Notes: generated from the letters alone by a model not told the origin. DNA of 64,000 nt from Rikenellaceae bacterium (GCA_020859685.1 JAJBVT010000062.1:20291-84290), one strand, 5' to 3'; counted from the first letter of the stretch, positions 16,520 to 27,102 are shown. Translations and numbers: made by a program.

Positions 16520-17929
16520 ATGAAAAGAGATAAATTCGACGAGTTGCTCCGAAGTAAGCTGGACCGTATCGAGGTCCGGCCGCCCGACGATATGTGGGCT
16601 AAGCTCGAGAGCCGGCTCCCTGAAATAAGGCGCGGCCTGACGATGGGCGGGGAAGAGATTCCCGGTCCGGCGGGGGTTTTGCCCGCACCGAAAATCAGGC
16701 GACCTATCCGCCAGAAAATGAGGTGGGCCTATGTGGCCGCATCGGTCGCCGCGGTGGCTGTGATGGTATTTTCACTGAGCAACTTTCCGGACGAAGGCGG
16801 CATGATGGCCGACGGCACGACGGATATTCCGATAGAACTGCATCCACAGGTCACCGTGCCCGGGGGTACCGATGCCCTCGACCCGTCTGACCCCGTTCAG
16901 GTACAGGGAGCAACCTCAACTGTAAATTCGTTCGTGGCTTCGCGTCTCACCCCGCGTGACCCGTCTCGGGCCGGACACTCCGGTCAGGACGACGACCGGA
17001 CCGGTACATCTACTGCGCTTGACGATGCTCCTGACGGACCCGGCACTACGGGAACTACCGATGGAAATAATATACCTGAGGTTTCCCGCACGCCCTTTGT
17101 CACGGGCTCCGACCGGGCCCCCGTCGGCGACGGTCAGGATAACAGAGGTATTTCCACGGAAGACAGGGTATGGGACGGCGGTATGACGCGCGAAGAGTGG
17201 GAACAGGGCCGCCGCAGGCGTTCGACCCCGGTATCGGCTTCGCTGTTCGCCATGAACTCGGCCGGGACAAGCAATATCAGCGGAAATGTACGGAGCAGTT
17301 ACAAACTCAGTAACTCCCAGCTCATAGTTACCGAGACGGACCGTTATCCGGACGAGGAGGAGACCGCAACGGTAGTAACCCGTGCGGGCGCCTCGTCGGA
17401 AAAACCGAAACTCAAACACGACCTGCCGCTCAGTTTCGGCGCCAGTGTGAGCATCGGTATATTGGAAAGGCTTTCGCTCGAGACCGGGCTGACCTACACC
17501 TATATGCGCTCCAAAGGCGAAACGTCGGTGGGCAGTAGCGGGGCAACGTCTATAATGACCCAGAAACTACATTACCTCGGTATACCGGTGAAACTGAAGT
17601 ACGATTTCTTCCAGTCGCGCGTGGCGGATCTCTACGTCAGCGGGGGCGGTTCACTCGAGACACTTCTCTCGGGTAAGCAGAGCCAGACCAACCGTTCGGC
17701 GAGCGGCAGCGTAAGCGACACGGGAGTGAGCACTTCACTCAGCACGGGAAGCCTCCAGGGTTCGGTCGGCGCAAATGCCGGTGTGAATTTCAATCTCGAC
17801 CGCCGGTTCGGGTTATATATAGAACCGGGTATCGGCTATTTCTTCGAGAACAGTAACCAGCCGGAAAGTTACAGGACCGAAAATCCATTTAACTTTACAA
17901 TCAAGGCCGGTTTTAGAATAAACCTTTAG
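16520..17929 (+). CDS. Candidate dual-membrane-spanning anti-sigma factor with beta-barrel
   Basis: The 469-residue protein has three parts. Residues 1-40 are a charged amphipathic helix region (FDELLRSKLDRIEVRPPDDMW) that would face the cytoplasm and hold the sigma factor. Residues 68-86 form one membrane helix with no signal cleavage site. About 95-290 is a low-complexity Thr/Gly/Asp/Ser-rich linker. About 297-469 is a set of amphipathic strands of a PorT/OmpA-like 8-strand barrel (LPLSFGASVSIG, LSLETGLTYTYM, LHYLGIPVKLKYDF, LYVSGGGSLETLL, FGLYIEPGIGYFF, FTIKAGFRINL). This matches the idea of the Dma proteins of Bacteroides, which bridge inner and outer membranes in one chain. Assignment by architecture; no sequence search was possible. 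Confidence 0.72.
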   Translation: MKRDKFDELLRSKLDRIEVRPPDDMWAKLESRLPEIRRGLTMGGEEIPGPAGVLPAPKIRRPIRQKMRWAYVAASVAAVAVMVFSLSNFPDEGGMMADGTTDIPIELHPQVTVPGGTDALDPSDPVQVQGATSTVNSFVASRLTPRDPSRAGHSGQDDDRTGTSTALDDAPDGPGTTGTTDGNNIPEVSRTPFVTGSDRAPVGDGQDNRGISTEDRVWDGGMTREEWEQGRRRRSTPVSASLFAMNSAGTSNISGNVRSSYKLSNSQLIVTETDRYPDEEETATVVTRAGASSEKPKLKHDLPLSFGASVSIGILERLSLETGLTYTYMRSKGETSVGSSGATSIMTQKLHYLGIPVKLKYDFFQSRVADLYVSGGGSLETLLSGKQSQTNRSASGSVSDTGVSTSLSTGSLQGSVGANAGVNFNLDRRFGLYIEPGIGYFFENSNQPESYRTENPFNFTIKAGFRINL

Positions 17930-18079
17930 TTCATAGTTATTTAAGTTCATTGTTTCTGGGTATTCTCCACGGGAGTTCCCATCCCCGACCGAACTTTTTG
18001 AAATTTTTCATCACATCCGTGCAACGTTTCCCAAAGTTGCGGCATCTTTCCCACAGAGGGTTGCAAAGGAGAGTATGAT

Positions 18080-18892
18080 ATGAAAAATTTATTTGGGATT
18101 TTTGTGCTGGTGGGAATATTATTACTCGGTATTACCGCCTGCAATGACGACGACGGGTACAGCCTTCAGGACCGTTACTACAACTTCGGAATGGTCGAAG
18201 CCATAGACGGGGAGATTGAGAACGGCTTCAACATAAGGCTGGACAACGGCACATGGCTCGTAATAAATAACAGCAATGCCGTAAGGAATATTGAAGACGG
18301 GGAGAGGATATTAGCCGCCTATACCGTTTTAGGCGAACTGGATTCTTACGAGGGGGACAACAGGTACTTGGCGATACTGACGGACTATTCAAGGATACTT
18401 AGCAAGAGTCCGGTATTGCAGAGTTTTATAGACGAAGACGCGGAGATACGCGAGGATAGTATCGGGTATGACCCCATCAGGGTGGACAAAGCATGGTTCG
18501 GCGGGCGTTACTTGAATATCGAGTTCTCGGTGCCGAGGAAACGCAACACTAACGTTGTACATATGCTCAACCTCGTGGCGGACGATACGGAAGAAGAAAC
18601 GGACGGTACTTTGAATCTCTATTTCAGGCACAACGGTTACGACGACGTGCCGGAGCCGGGAAGCGGCGGATTCGTATACTCCTCTTCGCTGGTGTCGTTC
18701 GACCTGACGGAACTTATTCCCGAGGGAGCGGGTTCACTCGACGTCAGGCTTCACTGGACGCAGTTCAGTTCGACGGAGTGGGAAACAACGTTCGACGGTG
18801 AAAAAACCGGAACCTTCCGTCCGTACGGCAAGGATAACCAGACTCCATCCATAGAGTCGATGAAACTGGAATTAGACTACCTTACAAGGTAA
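18080..18892 (+). CDS. NigD-like lipoprotein
   Basis: The 270-residue protein has a lipoprotein signal (GILLLGITAC, Cys21) and the SLQDRYYNFGMVE opening typical of the NigD family. It has an N-terminal OB-like domain (about 30-120, with NGFNIRLDNGTWLVI) and a C-terminal beta-sandwich (about 140-265, ending MKLELDYLTR). NigD was first linked to the nigrescin bacteriocin of Prevotella, but most family members are envelope lipoproteins of unknown role in Bacteroidetes. It lies 150 bp after the beta-barrel gene on the same strand. It has its own terminator at 18993-19018, so membership in the sigma transcript is possible but not shown. Confidence 0.85.
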   Translation: MKNLFGIFVLVGILLLGITACNDDDGYSLQDRYYNFGMVEAIDGEIENGFNIRLDNGTWLVINNSNAVRNIEDGERILAAYTVLGELDSYEGDNRYLAILTDYSRILSKSPVLQSFIDEDAEIREDSIGYDPIRVDKAWFGGRYLNIEFSVPRKRNTNVVHMLNLVADDTEEETDGTLNLYFRHNGYDDVPEPGSGGFVYSSSLVSFDLTELIPEGAGSLDVRLHWTQFSSTEWETTFDGEKTGTFRPYGKDNQTPSIESMKLELDYLTR

Positions 18893-19208
18893 CTATAAGA
18901 TATAACGGCCTCCACGGGTCGGCGGGACAGACCCGCAAGACATACCGGTTTTTGCATTGATAACTTGGTATTTAATTGATTAAGGTGGTTGGAAAGGTAC
19001 TGCGGGAGCAGTGCCTTTCTTTTTTGTGGTTGGATATGGGCATTCCGGGTTGAAAATACTATTCGGGCGCGGAAAGCACGGTTTTCCAGTCCGCTTACCG
19101 GCCCATTTCTGATCCCGTACTTATCGGTTACACCATCGACAATATAACTGCTAAGAGAAAGGAAATATGTCGGGCACTTTCTCCCCGGCCTTTACTCTAC
19201 GGGACTGA
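18893..19208. other. Gene-free stretch between NigD-like gene and hydrolase
   Basis: This 316-bp convergent intergenic region holds the terminator at 18993-19018. I see no other structure, RNA gene or small reading frame worth calling. Confidence 0.6.
18993..19018 (+). terminator. Rho-independent terminator of the NigD-like gene
   Basis: AAAGGTACTGC (18993-19003) pairs with GCAGTGCCTTT (19008-19018) with one mismatch, and is followed by CTTTTTTG. Confidence 0.85.
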
Positions 19209-20021
19209 TTACGGTAAGCCTATAAAAGAGAGAATTGCGTCGGTGGATGAGTCCGGTTCTTCCACGAAGCCCATATGCCCAGAGCCGGGAAGATAGACGA
19301 ATCCGGCCTGCGGGTGCTCTTCCCGGAGCGCGGTGGACACCTCGAGCGGGATATATTCGTCTTTGTTACCCATAATGAACAGTTGCGGGACGGGGCTTTG
19401 GCGGAACGTTTCGTTGTGGTCCCGGCGCTGCATCATTCCCCGCAGGAGGACAATTACGCCCTCATCCTCGGTAAGGACCACCTGCTCCTTCAAGTCCTCG
19501 ATTACGTCGTCGAAGCGCCTGCGGTTGTCCGCCGCGAACCCTTTTTCCACCGTCGCCGCCAGCAGATCCTTTTTTCCGGCCCGCACCAGTTCTATCTCGC
19601 GGCTGCGCTGTTCCTTCTTTGCATCGGAGTCCGGGTTGGGGGTCGAGTGGAACATTATTATGCCGCCGAGCCTTTCCGGAAATCGCGCAAGGAATTCCGC
19701 GGCAACATAACCGCCCATCGAATGGCCCGCGAGCCAGAATTTTTCCACCCCTGTATGGTCCGCCACTCCGGCCACCACGCCTGCCATCTCCTCCATCGTA
19801 TGTATATCCCCCCTTATCTCGGAGATGCCGTGGCCCGGAATATCCATCGTTATGACCCTTACCCCGGCCAGCGACGGTACGAAATCATCCCACACATCGA
19901 GGGATTCGAGGTAGCCGTGGAGCAGCAGCAGTACCGGCCGGTCGTCGGTTTGTTTATCGAAGCCGTAACATTTTATGCGAGTGGCATAACCGCCCGCGGT
20001 TATAAATTTTTCCTGAACCAT
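19209..20021 (-). CDS. Alpha/beta hydrolase
   Basis: The 270-residue protein shows the canonical order of a serine hydrolase: the oxyanion strand LLLLHGYLES, the nucleophile elbow GHSMGG and a late GSGHMGFVEEP that carries the catalytic histidine. The acid is probably in GNKDEYIP. A helical cap lies between. The family includes esterases, lipases and haloperoxidase-like enzymes, so the substrate cannot be named. The frame is open upstream to a GTG at 20093. The ATG at 20021 gives the normal N-terminus and avoids an unlikely Arg-rich leader. Confidence 0.82.
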   Translation of the reverse strand: MVQEKFITAGGYATRIKCYGFDKQTDDRPVLLLLHGYLESLDVWDDFVPSLAGVRVITMDIPGHGISEIRGDIHTMEEMAGVVAGVADHTGVEKFWLAGHSMGGYVAAEFLARFPERLGGIIMFHSTPNPDSDAKKEQRSREIELVRAGKKDLLAATVEKGFAADNRRRFDDVIEDLKEQVVLTEDEGVIVLLRGMMQRRDHNETFRQSPVPQLFIMGNKDEYIPLEVSTALREEHPQAGFVYLPGSGHMGFVEEPDSSTDAILSFIGLP

Positions 20022-20268
20022 ATTGTTGTAGTATACATCATTATTTCGAACCCGTCGTCTCCTGATTGAGGCCGGTAACGGCAGGAGGTACACCGTCCAT
20101 CAAGGCAAGGAAATCAGATGCGTTACACACTCCCATCTTCGGGAAACCCCGTCCGGAAAATAGGTGCCGGCAATACCGTCACCGGCCTGTGTTATCACGG
20201 CCCGGCAAATGTTCCCCCGTCTAACGGACTGCTATCCGGAAGGGTAGATATTGATTTTTGTCGGATTG

Positions 20269-20484
20269 TCAGATTTCTTCTTCCCCGTCGTCGAAATAGT
20301 CGAGGACCGACTCTTTTTTACGGTACGATTCCAGCTCCGCGTCGTCCTCTTCTTCGATGGAACTGAACATGTAATGTTTGTCCTTACCGCTTTTTTTTAT
20401 GGGAGGCAGTTTAACCGCCTTTTTCAAAACGTCGTCCCCGGCCTGGCTTTGCCCTTTGGCCCGGAATTCTTTGCTCGATTTCAT
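20269..20484 (-). CDS. Small charged protein (71 residues)
   Basis: The product starts MKSSKEFRAKGQSQAGDD and ends in a very acidic tail (DYFDDGEEEI), with a basic middle (VKLPPIKKSGKDK). It has no signal or membrane segment. I believe proteins of this shape recur in Bacteroidetes, but I cannot give a family or a function. It lies 85 bp downstream of dapF on the same strand and could be co-transcribed. The charge segregation suggests a binding or adaptor role, which is speculation. Confidence 0.55.
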   Translation of the reverse strand: MKSSKEFRAKGQSQAGDDVLKKAVKLPPIKKSGKDKHYMFSSIEEEDDAELESYRKKESVLDYFDDGEEEI

Positions 20485-20569
20485 TATCCGTTTAGTACAG
20501 ATAAAATTAATAATAGTTTTTTACCGGCCTCCGCCCGAATACGTACTGGCAAAAACCCGGCCTTACTTT

Positions 20570-21388
20570 CTATTCTTCTTTGATTTCGCTTATTCTTACG
20601 GCACCGTCGAACACCTTGCGCGCAGGGCCCTTCAGGGTGATATTACGGAAACAATTATCGTCCGTGTAGACGAATCTCACTTCGAGTAGGCCTCCCTCCA
20701 CTTCCACCTCGTAACGGCAGACGTCTTTCTGCCCGTAAAGGTGGGTGGCGATTGCGCTGGCGGCCGCACCGGTGCCGCAGGCGAGGGTTTCGTCCTCCAC
20801 ACCGCGTTCGTAGGTGCGCACCTTGATTTTACCGTCCCCGATTATCTGCACGAAATTCACATTCGTGCCGCCCGAAGGCAGAAATTTCTCACTGTAACGT
20901 ATCTCCCGGCCACGGTCGAAAACATCGGCGGTCAGCACGTCGTTTACGAACTCCACGTAATGCGGAACGCCCGTATTGAGGAAGAAGGCCCCGTCGCCGT
21001 ACTGGTAACTGCAAACATCCATGATGCCGACCTCCACCGTTGCCTGCGGGCCGTCGCGCCTGCTCACGATAGCGGTATGCTCTCCGTCCCGCCCGATAAA
21101 CCGTTTTGCGTCGCCGCCGATGCCCAGCATATCGGCGAATAGGGTTATGCACCTCGCCCCGTTACCGCACATCTCGGCTTCGCCGCCGTCGGAGTTGTAA
21201 TAGACCATGCGGAAGTCGTAATCCGGATGGGAGTAGAGCAGCATCAGGCCGTCGCTGCCGATACCCCGGTGACGGTCGCACAGCCCGGCCACCTGGCCCT
21301 TTGTGAGTAACTGCACGGGAAGTTCTCTGGCATCGATTACGATAAAATCGTTCCCCGTTCCTTCGAATTTCGAAAAATTAACAAGCAT
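20570..21388 (-). CDS. dapF: Diaminopimelate epimerase
   Basis: The enzyme converts LL- to meso-diaminopimelate for lysine and peptidoglycan synthesis, using two cysteines as acid and base. Both are visible: Cys74 in EMCGNGARC and Cys204 in LACGTGAAA. The N-terminal FSKFEGTGNDFIVID and the RGIGSDGLM block are also conserved. The 272-residue length is normal. It is the leading gene of its strand here and may be transcribed with the 71-residue gene that follows. Confidence 0.95.
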   Translation of the reverse strand: MLVNFSKFEGTGNDFIVIDARELPVQLLTKGQVAGLCDRHRGIGSDGLMLLYSHPDYDFRMVYYNSDGGEAEMCGNGARCITLFADMLGIGGDAKRFIGRDGEHTAIVSRRDGPQATVEVGIMDVCSYQYGDGAFFLNTGVPHYVEFVNDVLTADVFDRGREIRYSEKFLPSGGTNVNFVQIIGDGKIKVRTYERGVEDETLACGTGAAASAIATHLYGQKDVCRYEVEVEGGLLEVRFVYTDDNCFRNITLKGPARKVFDGAVRISEIKEE

Positions 21389-21564
21389 TCCTTCCTATGG
21401 TTAACCAACATAAATATAAAAATTTTAGTTGTCGAACAACTATCATGTCCCAAAAAACGGTCCGTTTACCCTGTAACCCTTCGGCATCAGTATCCTTCGG
21501 CACCTGCCGCACTCGCCGGACCGCAGACAGTCCCCGCATTGCATGGCTTTATCCGGGAAATTGG

Positions 21565-21600
21565 CCGGTTTGTATTATTATTGTAATATTTTCAAACCGG
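21565..21600. promoter_or_regulatory. Inverted repeat upstream of ptb-buk
   Basis: CCGGTTTG (21565-21572) and CAAACCGG (21593-21600) are perfect 8-bp arms around an AT-rich 20-bp centre. It lies about 80 bp before the ptb start codon. It could be an operator for a dimeric regulator or an RNA hairpin. No clear promoter boxes are seen nearby. Confidence 0.45.
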
Positions 21601-21681
21601 ATTTGCTACTTTACATTCTGAATTGTTATCTTTATTCGGTGAATTATTGTTTTATGCAACCGGATAAAATATTAAAAAGAT

Positions 21682-22593
21682 ATGGAACCGATAACCACCA
21701 TTGGTGAACTTGTCAACCGTGCCGCCGCGGGAGGGCCGAGGCGGCTTGTCGTTGCCTATGGACAGGATGCACATACAGTTGAAGCGGTCGCGGACGCCGT
21801 GACGGCCGGGCTTGTGAATGCCACACTGATAGGCGACCCTGACACAATAGTCCGGACATGCCGGGAAAGCGGTATCGACCCGGGGTGTTTCGACATAATT
21901 CCGGAGGCTGACGAAGTCCGTTGCGTTGAAAAATCCGTCCGTATGGTTCGCGAAGGGCAGGCCGACCTATTGATGAAGGGTCTCGTACCTACGGATAAGT
22001 ATATGAGGGGTATCCTCTCGAAGGAGTACGGTTTGGTGCCTTCTCGCGGGGTGCTGACCCATATCGTGGTTATGAAACTTCCGCAGTACGACAGGCTGCT
22101 TTTTCTCTCGGACGTGGCCATAATTCCGAATCCGGACCTTTCGCAGAAAACCATGATGATAAAACACCTTACCGCCACGGCCCGCAGTCTGGGGGTCGGG
22201 CGGCCGAAGGTGGCCTGTATCGCACCGAGCGAACAAGTGCTGCCGTCCGTCACCTCGAGTACGGACGGGGCGGTGCTAGCCAAGATGGGCGACCGAGGGG
22301 CTTTCGGCTCTGCTCTCGTGGACGGGCTGCTGGCCCTCGACGTGGCTCTTGTCCCCGAAATCGTGAAGATAAAAAAACTCACCGGCAGCGCCGTGGCCGG
22401 GCATGCAGACTGCCTGCTGTTCCCGAACCTCGACGCCGCGAACGTTTTCTTCAAAACGGCCACCCAGCTACTGGGCGCCGAGCAGGCATGTATGGTGGCC
22501 GGGGCCTCGGCACTGTGCGTGCTCACTTCACGCGGCGATTCGCGGACCACAAAACTAAATTCCATTGCCTTGGCATGCCTTACGGCCCGGTAA
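21682..22593 (+). CDS. ptb: Phosphate butyryltransferase-type acyltransferase
   Basis: The enzyme exchanges CoA for phosphate on a short acyl group, giving acyl phosphate for the kinase that follows. The 303-residue length and segments such as ADLLMKGLVPTDKYMRGIL, TDGAVLAKMGDRG and HADCLLFPNLDAAN agree with phosphate acetyl/butyryltransferases. The kinase partner points to butyryl or isobutyryl/isovaleryl CoA rather than acetyl CoA. The kinase gene begins 12 bp downstream, so this is one operon. A perfect inverted repeat lies upstream (21565-21600). Confidence 0.9.
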   Translation: MEPITTIGELVNRAAAGGPRRLVVAYGQDAHTVEAVADAVTAGLVNATLIGDPDTIVRTCRESGIDPGCFDIIPEADEVRCVEKSVRMVREGQADLLMKGLVPTDKYMRGILSKEYGLVPSRGVLTHIVVMKLPQYDRLLFLSDVAIIPNPDLSQKTMMIKHLTATARSLGVGRPKVACIAPSEQVLPSVTSSTDGAVLAKMGDRGAFGSALVDGLLALDVALVPEIVKIKKLTGSAVAGHADCLLFPNLDAANVFFKTATQLLGAEQACMVAGASALCVLTSRGDSRTTKLNSIALACLTAR

Positions 22594-22605
22594 ATACGAC
22601 AGAGA

Positions 22606-23682
22606 ATGCCATACAAAATACTTGCAATAAACCCCGGTTCGACCTCCACGAAAGTGGCTGTCTACAATGATACTGAGCTTATAACGGAGATAAAAGTCGA
22701 CCACACCACGCAGGAACTCGCCCGGTTCGATACCGTTGCCGACCAGATGGATTACCGTAAACGGTTGATAACGGACGCCCTCTCGGAAAAAGGAATAAGT
22801 GCGGACGGGTTCGATGCCATAATAGGCCGGGGCGGCCTTCTGAAACCGATACCTTCGGGTGTTTATGAAATAGACGGTGCGATGCTCGACGACCTGCGCA
22901 GTGCTCACTACGGCGCGCATGCCTCCAATCTGGGCGCTCTTATAGCCGAGTCGCTTGCTGGGGGGACCGCGGCAAGAGCTTTTATCGCCGACCCGGTGGT
23001 GGTGGACGAGATGGATGAAATAGCAAAACTTACGGGGTTGGCCGGTATCAGACGCCGATCGGTGTTCCATGCCCTGAACCAGAAGGCTATCGCCCGTAGT
23101 TTCGCCGCCCGGCAGGGAGTGCCGTACGAGTCGCTGAACCTTATCGTGGCCCATCTGGGGGGTGGTATCTCGGTCGGGGCGCACCGCCGCGGCAGGGTGG
23201 TGGACGTAAATAATGCCCTCGACGGCGACGGACCTTTCTCTCCCGAGAGGGCCGGCCGGATACCGGCCGCATCGCTGGCGCGTATGGTAGCTTCCGGTCA
23301 CAATACATGGGAGGATATATCCAAAAAACTGGCCGGTAAAGGAGGTCTCGTGGCCCTGCTCGGCACCAACGACGTACGCGAGGCGATAGACCGGGCCGAA
23401 GCCGGAGACAAAACCGCCTCACTTGCACTCAACGCGATGTGTTACAATATAGCCAAAGAGATAGGTGCTATGGCAGCGGTACTATGTGGGGAGGTGGACG
23501 CCGTAATCCTGACCGGCGGTATAGCCCATAACGCGGAGGTATGTCAGAAGGTAGGCGACCGGTGCCGCTTTATAGCACCCGTGGTACCCATGCCGGGCGA
23601 AAACGAACTGGAAGCGCTTGCGTCCAATGCTCTCGGGGTGCTGAACGGTACTTTAGAGCCAATGCGATACGGGGAGTCGTAA
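22606..23682 (+). CDS. buk: Butyrate kinase (branched-chain fatty acid kinase type)
   Basis: Acyl phosphate plus ADP gives ATP and free acid, the energy-yielding last step of butyrate or branched-chain acid formation. The 358-residue protein is full length for the ASKHA-fold acetate/butyrate kinase family. It opens with ILAINPGSTSTKVAVY (phosphate loop 1), then IIGRGGLLKPIPSG, then HLGGGISVGAHRRGRVVDVNN and VILTGGIAHN. It is co-transcribed with ptb. An inverted repeat with 9-bp arms (23777-23785, 23811-23819) lies downstream. Confidence 0.93.
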   Translation: MPYKILAINPGSTSTKVAVYNDTELITEIKVDHTTQELARFDTVADQMDYRKRLITDALSEKGISADGFDAIIGRGGLLKPIPSGVYEIDGAMLDDLRSAHYGAHASNLGALIAESLAGGTAARAFIADPVVVDEMDEIAKLTGLAGIRRRSVFHALNQKAIARSFAARQGVPYESLNLIVAHLGGGISVGAHRRGRVVDVNNALDGDGPFSPERAGRIPAASLARMVASGHNTWEDISKKLAGKGGLVALLGTNDVREAIDRAEAGDKTASLALNAMCYNIAKEIGAMAAVLCGEVDAVILTGGIAHNAEVCQKVGDRCRFIAPVVPMPGENELEALASNALGVLNGTLEPMRYGES

Positions 23683-23776
23683 CCCGGAATATCCGTTGAT
23701 TGTGACAGTAAAGTCCGGTTCCGGCCAGTCGTGAATGGACTTATTGATAGCTGAAAATAAATAATTATCCCTGCCC

Positions 23777-23819
23777 ATAATCGTAAAGAAATTGTGGGCT
23801 TAGCACATCCTACGATTAT
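23777..23819. repeat. Inverted repeat between convergent buk and flippase genes
   Basis: ATAATCGTA (23777-23785) and TACGATTAT (23811-23819) are perfect 9-bp arms around 25 nt. No T-run follows on either side, so it is only a possible terminator. Confidence 0.4.
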
Positions 23820-23882
23820 CTGCTCTGTGCGTGCGGATTACGGTGTATATAAATGATGGACGTAGAAGACCCGGACAAGTAA

Positions 23883-25316
23883 TTATCGTTTCCCGACAAT
23901 CGCAAGAGTCTCCTTCCATGCCGCCGGGCGAAATGAAGCGGACAGAAGTATGTAAACGGTTACACCCACCGATATTTTAAGGCCGAGTACCGACCACGCA
24001 GCCATATTGCCTGCCAGTCGGACGGCACCTCCTACCGCAAGGAGCATCACTGCCGACATAGCCAGATAGGGCAGGGTGTCGGCCGCCTGACGGCGGTATG
24101 AATAGCCGTTCCTGCGGCGGCCGTAATATGCGTTTACACACATTTCGAATGCCATCCAGACGGTATAGGCCCATGCCAGTGCAGTGACGGTGTGGAACGC
24201 CGCCGCGGTAATAACCGCCAGAGCGAACGTTTTCTTTATAATTTCAGCCCGCAGTATGGTTTTGCCTTCTCCTTTGGCTTTCAGGATATTAAGATTGGTG
24301 TATGTCAGCGGCAGGAAGAACGCCGACACGCAGAAAATCCGAAAATAGTGAACGGCCGGCAGCCACTTCTCCCCACCGGCTATGGCAAATCCCTCCGGAG
24401 CCACGAGAATAAGCCCCGCCATGACGGGAAAAAGGATGAAAGAGAGCATCTGAACCACCTGGCGGCTTGCTGAAAGCAGTTTTGCATCATCTTCCTGAAA
24501 CGAGGCGAGAGCCGGGTAGCTTACGTTATGGACCGAATAGCCCAGTGCGGTGGCAATGCTGTCCTTGAATTTGAGTGACTGGTTGTATAATCCCACCTGA
24601 ACCGGGCTGTACATACGGCCGATAATTACGGTAGTAACACGGGTAAAGACCTGCGAGATAAGCCCGGAGAGGAACAGCCGGGAACCGAAGCCATATAACT
24701 CCTTTACCGCTTGCATCGAGAATCCCCTGCCCGGTCTCCACCGGCTTGCCGCCCACAAGAGAACTGTCTTCACGACCTCGGTCGCTACTGTTTGCCATAT
24801 AAGCGCCCACGGGCCGAACCCGGTCGCGGCCAGAGCTATTAACAGCGCGCATGAAGTCAGGGCCGAGACGAACGATATCTTCGACAGGGTCCGGAAATCC
24901 ATGGCCCGCGAGAGGATGGTGGTCTGTATCAGGCCGAGGGCGCTCAGGGGCAGGGTGAGAAACAGTACCGGCGCGAAAGAGACGAGTTCCGGCTGGCGGA
25001 AAAAGTGCGCCAGTGGGTAAGACAGCCCTATAAGAAGGACGTAAAGAGCGATGGCGATGGCTATGTTGAGATAGAATATCGAGTTGTAATCGCGGTCGGA
25101 AGCATCTTTTTTCCGTATTAAAGCCTGCGAAAAACCGCTGTCTACAATTGTGTAAGCTATAAAAGAAAAAACCGCCAGCATCTCCACTACGCCGAACTGC
25201 CCCGGCGACAGGTAGCGCAGTACCACCACGGCCGCTATTATTCGCACGGCAGAAGTGGCGAACTTCTCGCCCGCGCTCCATATAAACCCAGATATGACTT
25301 TTTTTCTGTACTGCAA
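23883..25316 (-). CDS. Polysaccharide flippase, PST/WzxC-like (MATE/MOP superfamily)
   Basis: This 477-residue inner-membrane protein has about 12-14 helices and flips lipid-linked oligosaccharides across the membrane. It opens with the typical SGFIWSAGEKFATSAVRIIAAVVVLRYLSPGQFGVVEML. The central YNQSLKFKDSIATALGYSVHNVSYPALA resembles the WzxC/TuaB/AmsL branch. Glycosyltransferase genes, usual partners of such flippases, are not adjacent; the gene stands alone. A very strong hairpin (25355-25395) lies just upstream of its start codon and would be part of the leader RNA if transcription begins farther up. Confidence 0.9.
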   Translation of the reverse strand: MQYRKKVISGFIWSAGEKFATSAVRIIAAVVVLRYLSPGQFGVVEMLAVFSFIAYTIVDSGFSQALIRKKDASDRDYNSIFYLNIAIAIALYVLLIGLSYPLAHFFRQPELVSFAPVLFLTLPLSALGLIQTTILSRAMDFRTLSKISFVSALTSCALLIALAATGFGPWALIWQTVATEVVKTVLLWAASRWRPGRGFSMQAVKELYGFGSRLFLSGLISQVFTRVTTVIIGRMYSPVQVGLYNQSLKFKDSIATALGYSVHNVSYPALASFQEDDAKLLSASRQVVQMLSFILFPVMAGLILVAPEGFAIAGGEKWLPAVHYFRIFCVSAFFLPLTYTNLNILKAKGEGKTILRAEIIKKTFALAVITAAAFHTVTALAWAYTVWMAFEMCVNAYYGRRRNGYSYRRQAADTLPYLAMSAVMLLAVGGAVRLAGNMAAWSVLGLKISVGVTVYILLSASFRPAAWKETLAIVGKR

Positions 25317-25354
25317 TTTTTAGCAGTTATGGCGCCCGGGCCCGTCCCGGGGCA

Positions 25355-25395
25355 GGGGATAGAACGTCAGTTGCCGCAACGGACGTTCTATCCCC
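25355..25395. repeat. Near-perfect 41-nt inverted repeat
   Basis: The arms GGGGATAGAACGTC (25355-25368) and GACGTTCTATCCCC (25382-25395) match perfectly over 14 bp. Inside them GTTG and CAAC pair after one mismatch, leaving the loop CCG. No T-run follows on the minus strand, so it is not a typical terminator. Confidence 0.85.
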
Positions 25396-25521
25396 TACAA
25401 AGGTACGGTTTATTGTTAAATTGTAGTATCTCCTTTAAAAGATGGGTTCTCCGGTCATGCTTTATATATTACTCCTTTCAGGCCGCTGTCCGGTTTTATT
25501 TTCGGTGCCTTCAGATACAAG

Positions 25522-25552
25522 AAAGGGCCCCGCTAAAATCGGAAAGCCCTTT
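25522..25552. terminator. Probable terminator downstream of pyk
   Basis: AAAGGGC (25522-25528) pairs with GCCCTTT (25546-25552). The T-run is better on the plus strand (CTTTTTATT) than on the minus strand (CCCTTTC), but the only gene that ends nearby is pyk on the minus strand. Confidence 0.5.
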
Positions 25553-25623
25553 TTATTATACCGGATTGAAATGAACCCGTCTCCAGACGCTTCTACCATG
25601 TAATCCGGGGTCGGTTTGTCGGT

Positions 25624-27093
<1,470 letters not shown>

Positions 27094-27102
27094 ATAAGTC
27101 TT

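Larger units (their letters stand above)
25317..25623. other. Gene-free stretch with two hairpins
   Basis: This 307-bp stretch upstream of the flippase gene and downstream of pyk contains the near-perfect inverted repeat at 25355-25395 and a terminator at 25522-25552. It also has a GC-rich CCCGGG-containing segment at 25336-25351. No reading frame is convincing. Confidence 0.6.
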
